The notes: generated by a model from the sequence alone, not told the origin. A stretch of DNA of 64,000 bases from Schaalia cardiffensis (GCF_016405145.1 NZ_JAEKIA010000012.1:1-64000), one strand, 5' to 3'. Numbered from the stretch's first letter, positions 27,751-37,863 are shown. A program made the numbers and translations.

Positions 27751-30228
27751 CTACCTTCCGACAACTCGGGAGGAGGCCTCCTCCATCAGTTCTTCCTGCA
27801 CATCACTGAGAAGAGAACCATCCTTCGCATACTGCTGGCGCTTCCACTCCCCACGCTTCTTCAAAGCCCAAGAGGAGGTCTTCGGCGAAACGCCGCGACG
27901 CACAAGCTCCGCAAGATAAGAAACCTGCCTCGGATCAGCGATCCTCACGAGAGCTTCAACCCGCCGGTCGAGATTGCGGTGCATGAGATCCGCTGAACCG
28001 ATCCACACCTCTTCCTCGCCCTTCGGGCCAAAAGCGTAGATTCGTGAATGCTCAAGGTAGCGGCCAAGAATCGAACGGACCCGAATGTTCTCCGAAAGAC
28101 CGGGAACGCCTGCACGGATCGCGCAGATCCCCCTCACTTGGACATCAACGGGGACTCCCGCCTGAGAGGCCCGATAAAGGGCATCGATCACGGCCTCGTC
28201 AACAACGGAGTTGACCTTGATACCGATCCACGCCTCCTCGCCTGCCTTCTTACGGGCAATCTGACGCTGGATTCTCTCGATGAGTCCGTCCCTGATCGAC
28301 AGGGGCGCGACGAGGAGCCTGTGGAAGGTCGAGCGCGGCGCGTAGCCGGAAAGCTGGTTGAACAGGCGCGTCAAGTCCTGAGCGACCTCACGATCGCAGG
28401 TCAAGAGGCCCAAATCCTCGTATCCGCGCGCCGTCTTCGGATGGTAATTGCCGGTGCCGATGTGACAGTAGCGGCGCAGCCCCTCAGATTCTTGACGGAC
28501 GACGAGGGAAAGCTTGCAGTGCGTCTTCAAGCCCACCATGCCGTAGACGACATGGACGCCGGCGCGTTCAAGCTTGCGCGCCCAGCCGATATTCGCCTCC
28601 TCGTCGAAACGGGCCTTGATCTCAACAATCGCAACAACCTGCTTGCCCGACTGGGCGGCCTCAATCAGAGCGGAAACGATCGGCGAATCACCTGAAGTCC
28701 GATACAAGGTCTGCTTCATTGCCAAGACATTCGGGTCGCGCGCCGCCTGGGTGATGAACGCCTGAACCGAGGTCGCGAAAGAATCATAAGGATGATGCAA
28801 GAGCACATCATGGTCGCGGACCCTCGCGAAGATATCCCCCGCCCTCGCCGATTCGAACTCCGCCAGCCCCGCCGCCGTGACGGGAACATACTTCGGGTAC
28901 TTCAAGTCCGTCAGTTCAAGCTCGTGCAGTTCATTGCACAAAGTCAAGTCGAGTGGCGCGGGCAGGGAAATGACATCCGTCATCTGGATCTCAAGCTTTT
29001 CGACGAGGAAGTCAAGGACGAACTTCGAGATCGTCTCTTCGACCTCGAGGCGCACAACCGGGCCGAACTTACGGCGTAGAAGTTCCTCCTCCATCGCGGT
29101 CAAGAGGTTTTCAGCGTCATCCTCCTCGACCTCGAGATCCTCATTGCGCGTGACGCGGAAACCGTGGGCCTCCACGATCTCAACTCCGGGGAAGAGATGC
29201 TCAAGATGAGCCCGGACCACGTCCTCGAGCGTCACAAAAGTCGCGCCGCCCTCACTTTCGACGAAGTCCTCTGCGACTCCATCCATCCCTGCGGTGTCCA
29301 CATTGATGAGGCGGGGCAAAGACTGCGGGACCTTCACCCGCGCAAAATGCAGCTTACCGGACAAAGGATTGCGGACCACGACCGCAAGATTCAAAGACAA
29401 ACCCGAGATATAGGGGAAGGGATGCGAGGGGTCGACCGCGAGCGGGGTAAGGACCGGGAAGATCTGGCGACGGAAGTAGCGGGCGAGTTCACGATGCTGC
29501 TTTTCGCTCAGCTCCTCCCAGCGCCGCAGGTGAATTCCCACAGCATCCAAGGCCGGGCGGATCTGGGTTTGAAAGTCTTCGGCCTGGCGGGCACTGAGCT
29601 CACGAGTACGAGCCTGAATCCCCTCGAGGACTTGGCGTGGTTCCAGACCCGAAGCCGTCTTCTTCGCGATTCCCGCAGCGATGCGACGCTTGAGGCCTGC
29701 GACGCGAACCATGTAGAACTCGTCAAGGTTCGAAGAGAAGATGGCCGAAAACCATGCGCGCTCAAGCAGGGGAAGCTCGAGGTCCTCCGATTGTTCGAGG
29801 ACGCGCTGATTGAAGGCCATCCAGGAAATCTCACGATCGGCGAAACGCCCCTTGGGTAAGGGCTCGTCCTCACCGAGAGGAGCGGAGGTGTCAACCTCGC
29901 TCGTGAGGATCGGTTGAGCGGGACGAGCCTTTCCGTTTTCCCCTTCGAACTCCTCGTCCTCATACTCGACGCCGACCAGCCCAGTATCGTCGGCGGGAAC
30001 GAACATCTCCTCCGCTCGAGCGCCCTCGACGAGGGCCGTGGAGGAGGATGCGGGGAGGGTGTCTGGGGCGAAGGCCTCCTCGGGGATTTCAGAGCCTGGG
30101 CCCGGCCAAGAGGAGTCGGGGGCGGAGAAGACGGGACTATCCGCTCGAAGTTCCCGCTCTTTCTTCGATGGGGAGGCAGTCTTCGCTGACCGGTTGTCGT
30201 TTGAGCTCTTCTTCGATGTCTCCGGCAT
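27751..30228 (-). CDS. ppk: Polyphosphate kinase with acidic N-terminal extension
   Basis: An 825-residue PPK1 that polymerises the ATP gamma-phosphate into polyphosphate. The core starts with [18 protein letters not shown] near residue 128. The active-site loop HIGTGNYHP with the phosphorylated His is near 588, and the C-terminal phospholipase-D-like domain includes [14 protein letters not shown]. The first ~125 residues are Ser/Glu/Pro-rich and probably disordered; this extension makes it longer than the usual 690-740 residues. ATG at 30228 has AAGGA six bases upstream. With the Pit operon 3.7 kb away, the window encodes both phosphate import and storage. Confidence 0.95.
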   Translation of the reverse strand: MPETSKKSSNDNRSAKTASPSKKERELRADSPVFSAPDSSWPGPGSEIPEEAFAPDTLPASSSTALVEGARAEEMFVPADDTGLVGVEYEDEEFEGENGKARPAQPILTSEVDTSAPLGEDEPLPKGRFADREISWMAFNQRVLEQSEDLELPLLERAWFSAIFSSNLDEFYMVRVAGLKRRIAAGIAKKTASGLEPRQVLEGIQARTRELSARQAEDFQTQIRPALDAVGIHLRRWEELSEKQHRELARYFRRQIFPVLTPLAVDPSHPFPYISGLSLNLAVVVRNPLSGKLHFARVKVPQSLPRLINVDTAGMDGVAEDFVESEGGATFVTLEDVVRAHLEHLFPGVEIVEAHGFRVTRNEDLEVEEDDAENLLTAMEEELLRRKFGPVVRLEVEETISKFVLDFLVEKLEIQMTDVISLPAPLDLTLCNELHELELTDLKYPKYVPVTAAGLAEFESARAGDIFARVRDHDVLLHHPYDSFATSVQAFITQAARDPNVLAMKQTLYRTSGDSPIVSALIEAAQSGKQVVAIVEIKARFDEEANIGWARKLERAGVHVVYGMVGLKTHCKLSLVVRQESEGLRRYCHIGTGNYHPKTARGYEDLGLLTCDREVAQDLTRLFNQLSGYAPRSTFHRLLVAPLSIRDGLIERIQRQIARKKAGEEAWIGIKVNSVVDEAVIDALYRASQAGVPVDVQVRGICAIRAGVPGLSENIRVRSILGRYLEHSRIYAFGPKGEEEVWIGSADLMHRNLDRRVEALVRIADPRQVSYLAELVRRGVSPKTSSWALKKRGEWKRQQYAKDGSLLSDVQEELMEEASSRVVGR

Positions 30229-30592
30229 TGGCCGTCCTTCCTCGCTCGCAGTGACCCGGGAAGGGCCGCATTGCGCCCACTCCCTCGGGAGCACACTCCC
30301 ATGGTGTCATCTCACCTGCGACTTCGCAGCCCCCTGAGGTCCTCGTCTCGCCCTACAGCGATCTCTCTACCTCGGGAAGACAGATCTCACTGCCTCGGGA
30401 ATGACCCATATTCGCCTCCGACATGACGAGTATTCATCCTCAGCAGGGGAACCACAGAGCGTTTCTCAGAGGTTTCCTTCCTCGAAGTCTCTTCTTAAGT
30501 CCTTTCAACACCCCCGGAAGCCGAGGATTGCAGCACGCAGATTCCGCTTTTAGCATGTACTCAACGATTCACCCGGGAACTGAAAGGCCCCC
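30229..30592. other. Intergenic stretch between divergent genes, no gene seen
   Basis: About 364 bases between ppk (minus) and the accessory locus (plus). It should carry both promoters. It becomes more AT-rich near 30470-30560. No open frame with protein-like character is visible. Confidence 0.5.
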
Positions 30593-30943
30593 ATGGATGA
30601 GCTCCTTGTGATCCCACATGAGTTGACTTCGGTTTCTTCTACGGCCTGTGATGTCGCTGATTCGCTGTCTAGCTCCCGCATTCTTGACGCTCTTTCGGAG
30701 GGGACTTCAGCGATGCCGGGAAGTACCTCGCGAGCTTCGATGGAGGATGCGGGCACTCAGGTTGACACTCGAAAGCGCAGACTCGTGGAAGATTTGCGTA
30801 CCTTCAGTGACGATGTACTCGCCGCGAGGAACGCCTTCATGGCGAACGAGGAGAATCTCAGCGGAGCATTTCAAAGAGCCGATGTCCCTCCTGCCACTTT
30901 CTCTTCCCGTTCTATGTCATGGCTTGTCGAGAGGTTGGGCTAA
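30593..30943 (+). CDS. Small WXG100/EspC-like helical protein
   Basis: A 116-residue protein whose N-terminus (LLVIPHELTSVSSTACDVADSL) has the Val-x-Pro-x-x-Leu start common to EspC-type type VII secretion substrates, followed by two predicted amphipathic helices. There is no Trp-x-Gly turn, so the assignment rests on pattern and context. The next gene starts two bases after its stop and encodes a DUF1023 hydrolase, as is common for such pairs. ATG at 30593 follows GAAAGG. No type VII secretion apparatus gene is in the window. Confidence 0.5.
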   Translation: MDELLVIPHELTSVSSTACDVADSLSSSRILDALSEGTSAMPGSTSRASMEDAGTQVDTRKRRLVEDLRTFSDDVLAARNAFMANEENLSGAFQRADVPPATFSSRSMSWLVERLG

Positions 30944-30945
30944 GA

Positions 30946-32619
30946 GTGCTCTCGTGGGGTGATGTGAGCGCATGGAAACCAGGGCCGCTCAATGCAGCAA
31001 CTGCCGATCTGAGCGAGTTGAGGCGAATTGCGGAAAGCAATGGAGATTCCTTAGAGCAGGCGCACAGGCTTTTCCTCTTGGGAGAGTCACGGGGTGAAAC
31101 CCTTGAAGCGGCGCGTTCACAGCTCAGTGGATCAAAGGGCGACCTTGATCGTCTCATCAATGACGTGTCGGAGTTATTGATGGCGACTGCCCAGGCCGCC
31201 GATGGCGTGTGGGAGGTGCAAAGAAGGGTTCTCGAGTGCGAGCAGTTCGCCGGGCTCAACAACATCAGCGTGGAAGCTTCCGGGAAAGTGTCATACTCAC
31301 TTGAATCCGTCCCACCTTCGGCCTCGCAGTACACCGTTGACCCTGCCCAGTCGCGCAATATCGCCAAGATTCAGGCCGGGCACGAGCTGCAAGAGATGGT
31401 GAACGACGCACTCGAGTACGCTGAGCAGGTCGACGCGGATTATCGGGCGCGCTTGAATGCTGTGGCCTCGGGGACGTATAGGTGCGAGGAGACGTCATCG
31501 AGTCATTCTCCAGGCCTGGCGGATCTACCCCAGGCCAGCTGGTCGGTCTTCGCGGTGTCCTCCTGGTGGAACAGTCTCAGTGACGAGGAGCGGGCCGAGA
31601 TCATCACGAATCATCCAGAGCTGATCGGAAACCTTGACGGGATCGACGCTCGTTCGCGTGATCTGGCGAACCGCCGACGTTTGCTTCCTTTGAGGGATTC
31701 CTTAGCAGCCGAGGTCGACAGGATTCGTGCCTTATACGCTGAGGCCGCCAAATCGCGCAGCTCGGCGGACGGCCCCAACCCCTACGCGGAGCAACTGCGC
31801 ATTGCCTGGGCCAAGCTTGCTGACATTGATGAGACTATTCGGCAGGCGAATAAACACCCTAGTTACAAGCTGCTCACCCTGGATGCCTCAGGCTCGGACC
31901 ATCTGCGCGTTGCGATGGCGATCGGCAATGTCGATACGGCGGATCATGTCGCCACCTATGTTCCGGGAATGAGTACCAACCCGGCGGATAGTTTGGAGCT
32001 GTGTCTGAAGCAGGCTCTCCATATCGAAGAGAAGTCGAGGCGCTTCGGTACAGGGACTATAGCGACCGTCGCCTGGCTGGGCTATGACGCTCCTGCGGCC
32101 TTAGGAGATCCGGGCTGGACCGAGGTGGCCTCCACCCGCAGGGCGGAAACCGGAGCTCGTCTTCTCTCTTCTTTCCAGGAGGGCCTGCACGCCTCACGCG
32201 CCATGCACGCCTCCTCTGCCCCCGGCTCTGCCTCCGATCCGCACACGACGATCCTGGGTCACTCCTATGGGTCCATGACCTCAGGTAAAGCCGTGTCTCG
32301 CATTGCTCCCGGAGCGGTCGACGATCTGGTGATGTTCGGCTCTCCAGGTTCCGGCGTTCACGACATCCACGAATACAATCTCGACTCGGGCAGAGCTTAT
32401 GTGTCCGCCGTCGACTCTGAAGACTGGGTTCAGGGCGTCGGTCCCGACCGCACCTTCGGCACCAACCCCACGGACCTCAAGGGCATCACCCATCTGTCCA
32501 GTGATGCCCCCAACGACCCGAATAAATGGTCGCCCATCGGGCGTCACAGCTCCTATCTGGAAGAGGGCTCTGGGGCTCTCAAGGACTTCGCTCGCGTCGT
32601 GACAGGAACATACGAATGA
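30946..32619 (+). CDS. DUF1023 alpha/beta hydrolase with N-terminal helical (secretion-type) region
   Basis: A 557-residue protein. Residues 1-190 are helical and begin VLSWGDVSAWKPGPL, the usual opening of actinobacterial DUF1023 proteins that resemble type VII secretion substrates. SWWNSLSDEER and GNLDGIDARSRDLANR (about 205-245) are the family hallmark. The hydrolase domain follows, with the nucleophile elbow GHSYGS near 438-443 and a probable catalytic His in GRHSSY near the C-terminus. The GTG start at 30946 is preferred to an ATG at 30919 that overlaps the upstream gene. The stop overlaps the first lipoprotein start as ATGA. A secreted lipase or esterase effector is possible, but the family's substrate is not established. 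Confidence 0.8.
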   Translation: MLSWGDVSAWKPGPLNAATADLSELRRIAESNGDSLEQAHRLFLLGESRGETLEAARSQLSGSKGDLDRLINDVSELLMATAQAADGVWEVQRRVLECEQFAGLNNISVEASGKVSYSLESVPPSASQYTVDPAQSRNIAKIQAGHELQEMVNDALEYAEQVDADYRARLNAVASGTYRCEETSSSHSPGLADLPQASWSVFAVSSWWNSLSDEERAEIITNHPELIGNLDGIDARSRDLANRRRLLPLRDSLAAEVDRIRALYAEAAKSRSSADGPNPYAEQLRIAWAKLADIDETIRQANKHPSYKLLTLDASGSDHLRVAMAIGNVDTADHVATYVPGMSTNPADSLELCLKQALHIEEKSRRFGTGTIATVAWLGYDAPAALGDPGWTEVASTRRAETGARLLSSFQEGLHASRAMHASSAPGSASDPHTTILGHSYGSMTSGKAVSRIAPGAVDDLVMFGSPGSGVHDIHEYNLDSGRAYVSAVDSEDWVQGVGPDRTFGTNPTDLKGITHLSSDAPNDPNKWSPIGRHSSYLEEGSGALKDFARVVTGTYE

Positions 32620-33179
32620 AACACCTGCGTCTATTGCTCGCCTCGACCCTCACCCTGATTGTTGTGGTGGTTTCGGCGTGTTCTATAGGAGGAAACACCG
32701 TGAACAAGAAACTGTGGTGGGAGGGGTCCTTACCCTTCGAGCAGCGTCGGAGCATTGAAGAGTTCGAAAACCACATCGAAAACACACTCGGCGAGTTCGC
32801 CTACACCTACTCCGCCAACACCGGACCCATCAGCGTCTACGTCCCATCCAACCTCGAAGCCTGTGACGAGGAGGGCTTCGAGCTCTTCACTGCGGCGATC
32901 GCTTTCGCCCCGCCCTTCGACCACAACGACATGATCAACGCCGTCGCCCACACCTTCACGCCCCTGGGCTACGAACTGCTCACACAAGACGAACGAGACA
33001 TCCTATGGATGGACAAAGCCAACGGCGGATACCTCAACCTCCTATTCCTCGACGACGGCAGAGCAGGCCTCTATCTTGCTTCGGGGTGTCGACCAACCGA
33101 CGGCACCACCAAAGTCGGCCAAGCTCGCAACATCCCCGACTGGGAACACGAGCTCACCCCCAACACCCCACAATCCTAA
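32616..33179 (+). CDS. Tandem lipoprotein, copy 1
   Basis: A 187-residue lipoprotein with signal peptide and lipobox VSAC at residues 18-21; the mature part starts SIGGNTVNKK. I do not recognise the domain. The start overlaps the DUF1023 stop as ATGA, tying it to the hydrolase. Copies 2 and 3 follow. Copy 1 differs from copy 2 at a handful of positions, for example Asn for Asp in HNDMINAV and DERDILWM in place of DKDHIRWM. A surface-anchored immunity or chaperone protein for the hydrolase is a reasonable inference. Confidence 0.75.
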   Translation: MKHLRLLLASTLTLIVVVVSACSIGGNTVNKKLWWEGSLPFEQRRSIEEFENHIENTLGEFAYTYSANTGPISVYVPSNLEACDEEGFELFTAAIAFAPPFDHNDMINAVAHTFTPLGYELLTQDERDILWMDKANGGYLNLLFLDDGRAGLYLASGCRPTDGTTKVGQARNIPDWEHELTPNTPQS

Positions 33180-33370
33180 AATCACCACACCCCAAAACAC
33201 GCGGACTGGGAGAATCAGACCTCAACCCCACAATCACGAAAGGACAACAACCCAACCCCCACCCGAAAACACCAAGCCTGAAAACCCCCGCGTGATCCAA
33301 CCAGCACCAGGCTTACAAGAACCCCTCTCGCACGCCCCCACGGTGAAGTGAATCAGGGGAAAGGACACGA
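33180..33370 (+). repeat. Spacer belonging to the tandem lipoprotein duplication
   Basis: The sequence after copy 1 (from CCTAAAATCACCACACC onward) recurs almost unchanged after copy 3 (from about 34688) and, for its first part, after copy 2. The duplicated unit therefore includes the gene plus its downstream spacer, about 755 bases in total. This spacer ends with AGGGGAAAGGACACGA before the copy 2 start, a good ribosome-binding site. Confidence 0.7.
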
Positions 33371-33934
33371 ATGAAACACCTGCGTCTATTGCTCGCCTCG
33401 ACCCTCACCCTGATTGTTGTGGTGGTTTCTGCGTGTTCTATAGGAGGAAACACCGTGAACAAGAAACTGTGGTGGGACGGGTCCTTACCCTTCGAGCAGC
33501 GTCGGAGCATCGAAGAGTTCGAAAACCACATCGAAAACACACTCGGCGAGTTCGCCTACACCTACTCCGCCAACACCGGACCCATCAGCGTCTACGTCCC
33601 ATCCAACCTCGAAGCCTGTGACGAGGAGGGCTTCGAGCTCTTCACTGCGGCGATCGCTTTCGCCCCGCCCTTCGACCACGACGACATGATCAACGCCGTC
33701 GCCCACACCTTCACGCCCCTGGGCTATGAACTGCTCACACAAGACAAAGACCACATCCGCTGGATGGACAAAGCCAACGGCGGATACCTCACCCTCCTAT
33801 TCCTCGACGACGGCAGAGCAGGCCTCTATCTTGCTTCGGGGTGTCGGCCCACCGACGGCACCACTAAAGTCGGCCAAGCCCGCAACATCCCCGACTGGGA
33901 ACACGAGCTCACCCCCAACACCCCACAATCCTAA
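33371..33934 (+). CDS. Tandem lipoprotein, copy 2
   Basis: A 187-residue paralogue, nearly identical in protein and DNA to copy 1 over the full length, with the same signal peptide and VSAC lipobox. AAGGACACG precedes the ATG. The DNA identity includes synonymous positions, so duplication or gene conversion was recent. Function unknown; see copy 1. Confidence 0.75.
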   Translation: MKHLRLLLASTLTLIVVVVSACSIGGNTVNKKLWWDGSLPFEQRRSIEEFENHIENTLGEFAYTYSANTGPISVYVPSNLEACDEEGFELFTAAIAFAPPFDHDDMINAVAHTFTPLGYELLTQDKDHIRWMDKANGGYLTLLFLDDGRAGLYLASGCRPTDGTTKVGQARNIPDWEHELTPNTPQS

Positions 33935-34128
33935 AATCACCACACCCCAAAACACGCGGCCCGGGAGAATCAGACCTCAACCCCACAATCTCGATAGGAA
34001 CAGAACTCACCTCACAATCTCGAAAGCACCCGGCCAGAAACTCCTCTCTGCCACCACCCCACGACCCTCGCAAGTATCTCCTCTCGTACACGTTCCCCCG
34101 TTGGAGTGAAGAAGGGGAAAGGACATGA

Positions 34129-34692
34129 ATGAAACACCTGCGTCTATTGCTCGCCTCGACCCTCACCCTGATTGTTGTGGTGGTTTCGGCGTGTTCTATA
34201 GGAGGAAACACCGTGAACAAGAAACTGTGGTGGGAGGGGGCCTTGCCTTTCGAGCAGCGTCGGAGCATTGAAGAGTTCGAGGATCACATCGAAAACACAC
34301 TCGGCGAGTTCGCCTACACCTACTCCGCCAACACCGGACCCATCAGCGTCTACGTCCCATCCGACCTCGAAGCCTGTGGCGAGGAGGGCTTCGAGCTTGA
34401 CACGGCGGCGATCGCTTTCGCCCCGCCCTTCGATCACGACGACATGATCAATGCCGTCGCCCACACCTTCACACCCTTGGGCTATGAACTGCTCACCCAA
34501 GACGAAGACCACATCCGCTGGATGGACAAAGCCAACGGTGGATACATCACCCTCGCGTTCCTTAAGGACGGGGACGCGAGCCTCGCGGCATTCTCAGGGT
34601 GTCGGCCCACCGACGGCACCACTAAAGTCGGCCAAGCCCGCAACATCCCCGACTGGGAACACGAGCTCACCCCCAACACCCCACAATCCTAA
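34129..34692 (+). CDS. Tandem lipoprotein, copy 3 (most diverged)
   Basis: A 187-residue paralogue. Signal peptide and most of the protein equal copies 1 and 2, but changes cluster in three patches: ACGEEGFELDTAAI for ACDEEGFELFTAAI, LAFLKDGDASLAAFSG for LLFLDDGRAGLYLASG, and EDHIEN for ENHIEN. GGGGAAAGGACATGA precedes the ATG. Localised divergence between otherwise identical copies suggests diversifying selection on a binding surface. The 225 bases after it repeat the spacer after copy 1 and hold no gene. Confidence 0.75.
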   Translation: MKHLRLLLASTLTLIVVVVSACSIGGNTVNKKLWWEGALPFEQRRSIEEFEDHIENTLGEFAYTYSANTGPISVYVPSDLEACGEEGFELDTAAIAFAPPFDHDDMINAVAHTFTPLGYELLTQDEDHIRWMDKANGGYITLAFLKDGDASLAAFSGCRPTDGTTKVGQARNIPDWEHELTPNTPQS

Positions 34693-34917
34693 AATCACCA
34701 CACCCCAAAACACGCGGCCCGGGAGAATCAGACCTCAACCCCACAATCACGAAAGGACAACAACCCAACCCCCACCCGAAAACACCAAGCCTGAAAACCC
34801 CCGCGTGATCCAACCAGCACCAGGCTTGCAAGCACCTCTGTCACCACCCCACGACCCCTCGCAAGCAAGCGAAAGCCCCCACAGGCAGCTACTTAGAAGC
34901 TCCCACCTTCCCAGGCA

Positions 34918-35550
34918 CTACTCCAAGTTCCCGAACGCCGCTTCGCGCGCCGCGAGATCCAACTCTTCAGCAGTCTTCAACAAAGCCCGAGCGCGGGTCG
35001 TCACCATGTGAGCCAAAGGATCACCCGGATCCGTGATCCATGAACCCTCACCGCCCTCACCCGCAACGAGCACACGCATCGCGATCGCTGCTTGCACGGC
35101 AACACGCTCAAGGTCATCATCCGTCAGTTCCCCGCGCAGCAGAGCCTTCGCGTCCTCGATGACGGATTCAAGCAGAGGAACCTCACTCAGATTTTCCATT
35201 CCGGGGACGATCTCTGCCTGACGCCCGACCTCGTACCTGTCCTTGACGAGAGGGAGGTCTCTCTCGCACCATTCGATGAACAGATGGAGGCGCCACAAAA
35301 CACCAGGCAGGGTGAACTCCGGGCTGCGCGACCACAGCTGCGCAACAATATCGGGCCCTTGAGCGCATACGAGAGAACGGAGGCGGGTGATCGCTTCCAA
35401 GTCGAAGTCCTCATCCGGGATCCCCAGGAGAGCCCAAGCCGTCGAATGCGCAATCCCCGAGGCGGCAGCGGGATCCTCATCGCCGATGATCGCCTCGGCT
35501 CTGGCGGGAGAGAGGATCGCAGGACGCCGAGGATGTCTCAGTTCGGCCAT
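34918..35550 (-). CDS. Conserved actinobacterial protein of unknown function
   Basis: A 210-residue soluble protein, not recognised. It begins MAELRHPRRPAILSPARAEA, has a central helical region with LWRLHLFIEWCERDLPLVKDRYEVG, and ends in a helical tail. There is no signal peptide and no membrane helix. ATG at 35550 has AGGAGGAAGG upstream. It is divergent from tRNA-Lys and convergent with the lipoprotein array. Confidence 0.65.
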   Translation of the reverse strand: MAELRHPRRPAILSPARAEAIIGDEDPAAASGIAHSTAWALLGIPDEDFDLEAITRLRSLVCAQGPDIVAQLWSRSPEFTLPGVLWRLHLFIEWCERDLPLVKDRYEVGRQAEIVPGMENLSEVPLLESVIEDAKALLRGELTDDDLERVAVQAAIAMRVLVAGEGGEGSWITDPGDPLAHMVTTRARALLKTAEELDLAAREAAFGNLE

Positions 35551-35623
35551 TTCGCCTTCCTCCTCTTACAATAGAATCGGATCTCATGATCCCGCGGGTA
35601 ACCGCGAGCGCGGTGAGCCGCGC

Positions 35624-35698
35624 GGGCCTATAGCTCAATGGTAGAGCAGCGGACTTTTAATCCGTGGGTTGGGGGTTCGAGTCCCCCTGGGCCTACCA
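35624..35698 (+). tRNA. tRNA-Lys (anticodon TTT)
   Basis: A full cloverleaf can be drawn. The acceptor arm GGGCCTA pairs with TGGGCCT using two G-U pairs. The D arm contains AGCTCAATGGTAGAGC, and the anticodon stem GCGGA/TCCGT encloses CTTTTAA with TTT. The T arm is GGGGG-TTCGAGT-CCCCC. The 3' CCA is encoded (35696-35698). Confidence 0.93.
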
Positions 35699-35882
35699 CC
35701 GCCCCGGGCAGCCTCGCACACGCTCCGGCACACTCGCCCGGATACTCCTCGCAACCCCAGCTTTCCCCTCACATACACGCCTGTACACGACAGGTGGCAC
35801 ATCCCACACAGTGAATGATCTCCCCCTCAAAAACAGCGAATCTCGGCGAAAACACCTGCTGGAGCGGCGTGACAATCGAAGT

Positions 35883-37115
35883 ATGAACAGCCCGAATCCT
35901 CTCAAGAATGAGAAGAGCAGCAGCGTCCTCGGCGGCGCAGTCACCGGGACGCTCCTCATCACGATCGCTCTGCACAATGCGGTCCCTCCCCTGGCAACGG
36001 ACATGTACTCCCCCGCCTTCCCGGAGATCACAACTGATCTCTCGACGAGCGCAAGCGCCGTCGGCTTCACCCTCACCGCATTCTTCATCGGCTTCGGCGC
36101 CGGGCAAATCGGCGGTGGAACACTTTCCGATCAGCGAGGACGCCGCGGCCCCCTCATCATCGGCGGTCTCCTCTCGATCCTCGGATCCCTCGCATGCGCT
36201 TTCTCGCCCTCGATCCTCTTCCTCTTTTTCGGACGAGTTCTCCAGGGGCTCGGAGGTGGAGCCGCAGCAGCAGTCGCACGCGCCATTCTCGTCGACCTTG
36301 CGCACGGGCACATCCTCGCGAGGGCAATGTCTCTTCTGCAGGCGATCGGCGGGCTGGCCCCCATGATCGCGCCGGTGCTCGGTGGCGTGATCGTCACGTA
36401 CATGCCGTGGCGCTGGGTGTTCTGGTTCCTCACGGCCTTCACGATCCTCATGACCCTGGCGGCATGGGCGTGGGCACCCGAGTCATTGCCCGAGGAGCGG
36501 CGACACGGCGGCGGCTTCTCGCGTTTCCTGGTCGACATGGGTTCGGTTCTGAAGATCCGCGCCTTCCTCGGCTTCATGCTCACCTCCGCCTTCTCCGGAT
36601 TCTGCATGTTCGCCTATATCGCGGATTCGTCCTACATCCTCCAGCAGATGCTCGGAATGTCGCCGTTACGCTTCTCGATCGTCTTCGCATCCAACGCTCT
36701 GCTGTCCACTGTGCTCGCCCTGGTGAACGTTCGTTTGATCGGGCGTTTCGAGCCCCGGCCCCTCATTACCTTCGGTCTTGCTCTGTCCCTCCTGGGCGTC
36801 GTGATCCTGAGCCTGTCGGTCTTCGTCTTCAATGTGACGACTATCCCTGTGCTCATCGGATTCGCGCTCATCATGGCGGCGACAGCATTCATCTTTGGCA
36901 ATGCGGGGGCTCGCGCCCTGGCTGAGAGCCGCGAGCACGCGGGCACAGCCTCGGCCGTTCAAGGGCTTGTGCAGGCGACGGCGATGGCGACCGCCTCCCC
37001 GCTGGCGACCTCGGGCGGGGGTACTTCGGCAGTCCCGATGATCCTCGTCATGATCCTCGGCACACTCGGCGCCTGGGTATCCTTCTTCCTGATCGCGCGT
37101 CCCAAAGCGTCCTGA
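35883..37115 (+). CDS. MFS drug-efflux transporter, Bcr/CflA family
   Basis: A 410-residue 12-helix major facilitator protein. GGGTLSDQRGRRGPLI between helices 2 and 3 is MFS motif A, and PPLATDMYSPAFPEI in helix 1 is typical for Bcr/CflA multidrug exporters (bicyclomycin or chloramphenicol type). ATG at 35883 is preferred, since the upstream frame overlaps tRNA-Lys. The ribosome-binding site is weak. Substrate unknown. Confidence 0.88.
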   Translation: MNSPNPLKNEKSSSVLGGAVTGTLLITIALHNAVPPLATDMYSPAFPEITTDLSTSASAVGFTLTAFFIGFGAGQIGGGTLSDQRGRRGPLIIGGLLSILGSLACAFSPSILFLFFGRVLQGLGGGAAAAVARAILVDLAHGHILARAMSLLQAIGGLAPMIAPVLGGVIVTYMPWRWVFWFLTAFTILMTLAAWAWAPESLPEERRHGGGFSRFLVDMGSVLKIRAFLGFMLTSAFSGFCMFAYIADSSYILQQMLGMSPLRFSIVFASNALLSTVLALVNVRLIGRFEPRPLITFGLALSLLGVVILSLSVFVFNVTTIPVLIGFALIMAATAFIFGNAGARALAESREHAGTASAVQGLVQATAMATASPLATSGGGTSAVPMILVMILGTLGAWVSFFLIARPKAS

Positions 37116-37142
37116 CAGTCAGTTCATCCGCCGCCCGAGAAC

Positions 37143-37559
37143 TCATTCGCTCCGAGGAACGAAGCTCAGTGCCGCAGAGTTCATGCAGTAGCGTCGACCA
37201 CTCGGCTGGTCCGGCGCATCAGGGAACACGTGTCCGAGATGCGAACCGCACTGTGTACAGCGGACCTCGGTGCGGATCATCCCATGAGAGGTGTCCTCAA
37301 GTTCGGTCGTGGACGAACCCTTCGACTCGTAGAAGGACGGCCATCCGCAGTGCGACTCGAATTTGGTCGTCGCATCGAAAAGCTCGGCTCCGCATGCGGC
37401 GCAGTGGTAAGAGCCTGCTCGCTCCTCGTTCAGGAGTTCCCCGGTGAAGGGGCGCTCTGTTCCGCCCTCGCGAAGGACGTGGTATTGCATGGGCGTGAGC
37501 ATACGGCGCCACTGCGCCTCGCTCAGCTCCTTGAAGTCAAGACTCGGAAACTCACTCAT
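37143..37559 (-). CDS. msrB: Peptide-methionine (R)-S-oxide reductase
   Basis: A 138-residue MsrB that repairs oxidised methionine. The zinc site is CAAC plus CTQC, followed by GSHLGHVF; the CGWPSF loop is present, and the catalytic Cys lies in RRYCMNSAAL. ATG at 37559 follows GGAGGAAG. The longer upstream frame is rejected. It is convergent with the MFS gene (27-base gap). Confidence 0.95.
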   Translation of the reverse strand: MSEFPSLDFKELSEAQWRRMLTPMQYHVLREGGTERPFTGELLNEERAGSYHCAACGAELFDATTKFESHCGWPSFYESKGSSTTELEDTSHGMIRTEVRCTQCGSHLGHVFPDAPDQPSGRRYCMNSAALSFVPRSE

Positions 37560-37863
37560 GCCCCAATCTTCCTCCACATTTTGAGCGTTCGCGATATCTC
37601 CCTCGATGCGGACATCGGGAACATTGACGAGGACGGGGGTCCCCACCTCATCGCGGGGTCCTCACAGGCTGCCGAATGTGGTGAGGGCATAATCGAGGGC
37701 CGCAGGGCCTGGCCGTTCGGCCACTCCCAGGGCTCTTCATGGCATGGTCTTCATAGAGAGGGGCTTCATGGCCCAGGTCTTCATGGCACGCTTCGTCTTC
37801 AGCAAGTGGGCTGACGACGCCGCAAGGACGCGCACTCAAGCCAGATGCCACTTAGGCTGAGGT
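37560..37863. other. Intergenic stretch with short direct repeats
   Basis: About 304 bases between msrB and the MscS-type gene. CTTCATGGC or close variants occur four times within 37735-37795. No credible gene is seen; open frames lack starts, composition or family resemblance. Confidence 0.45.
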
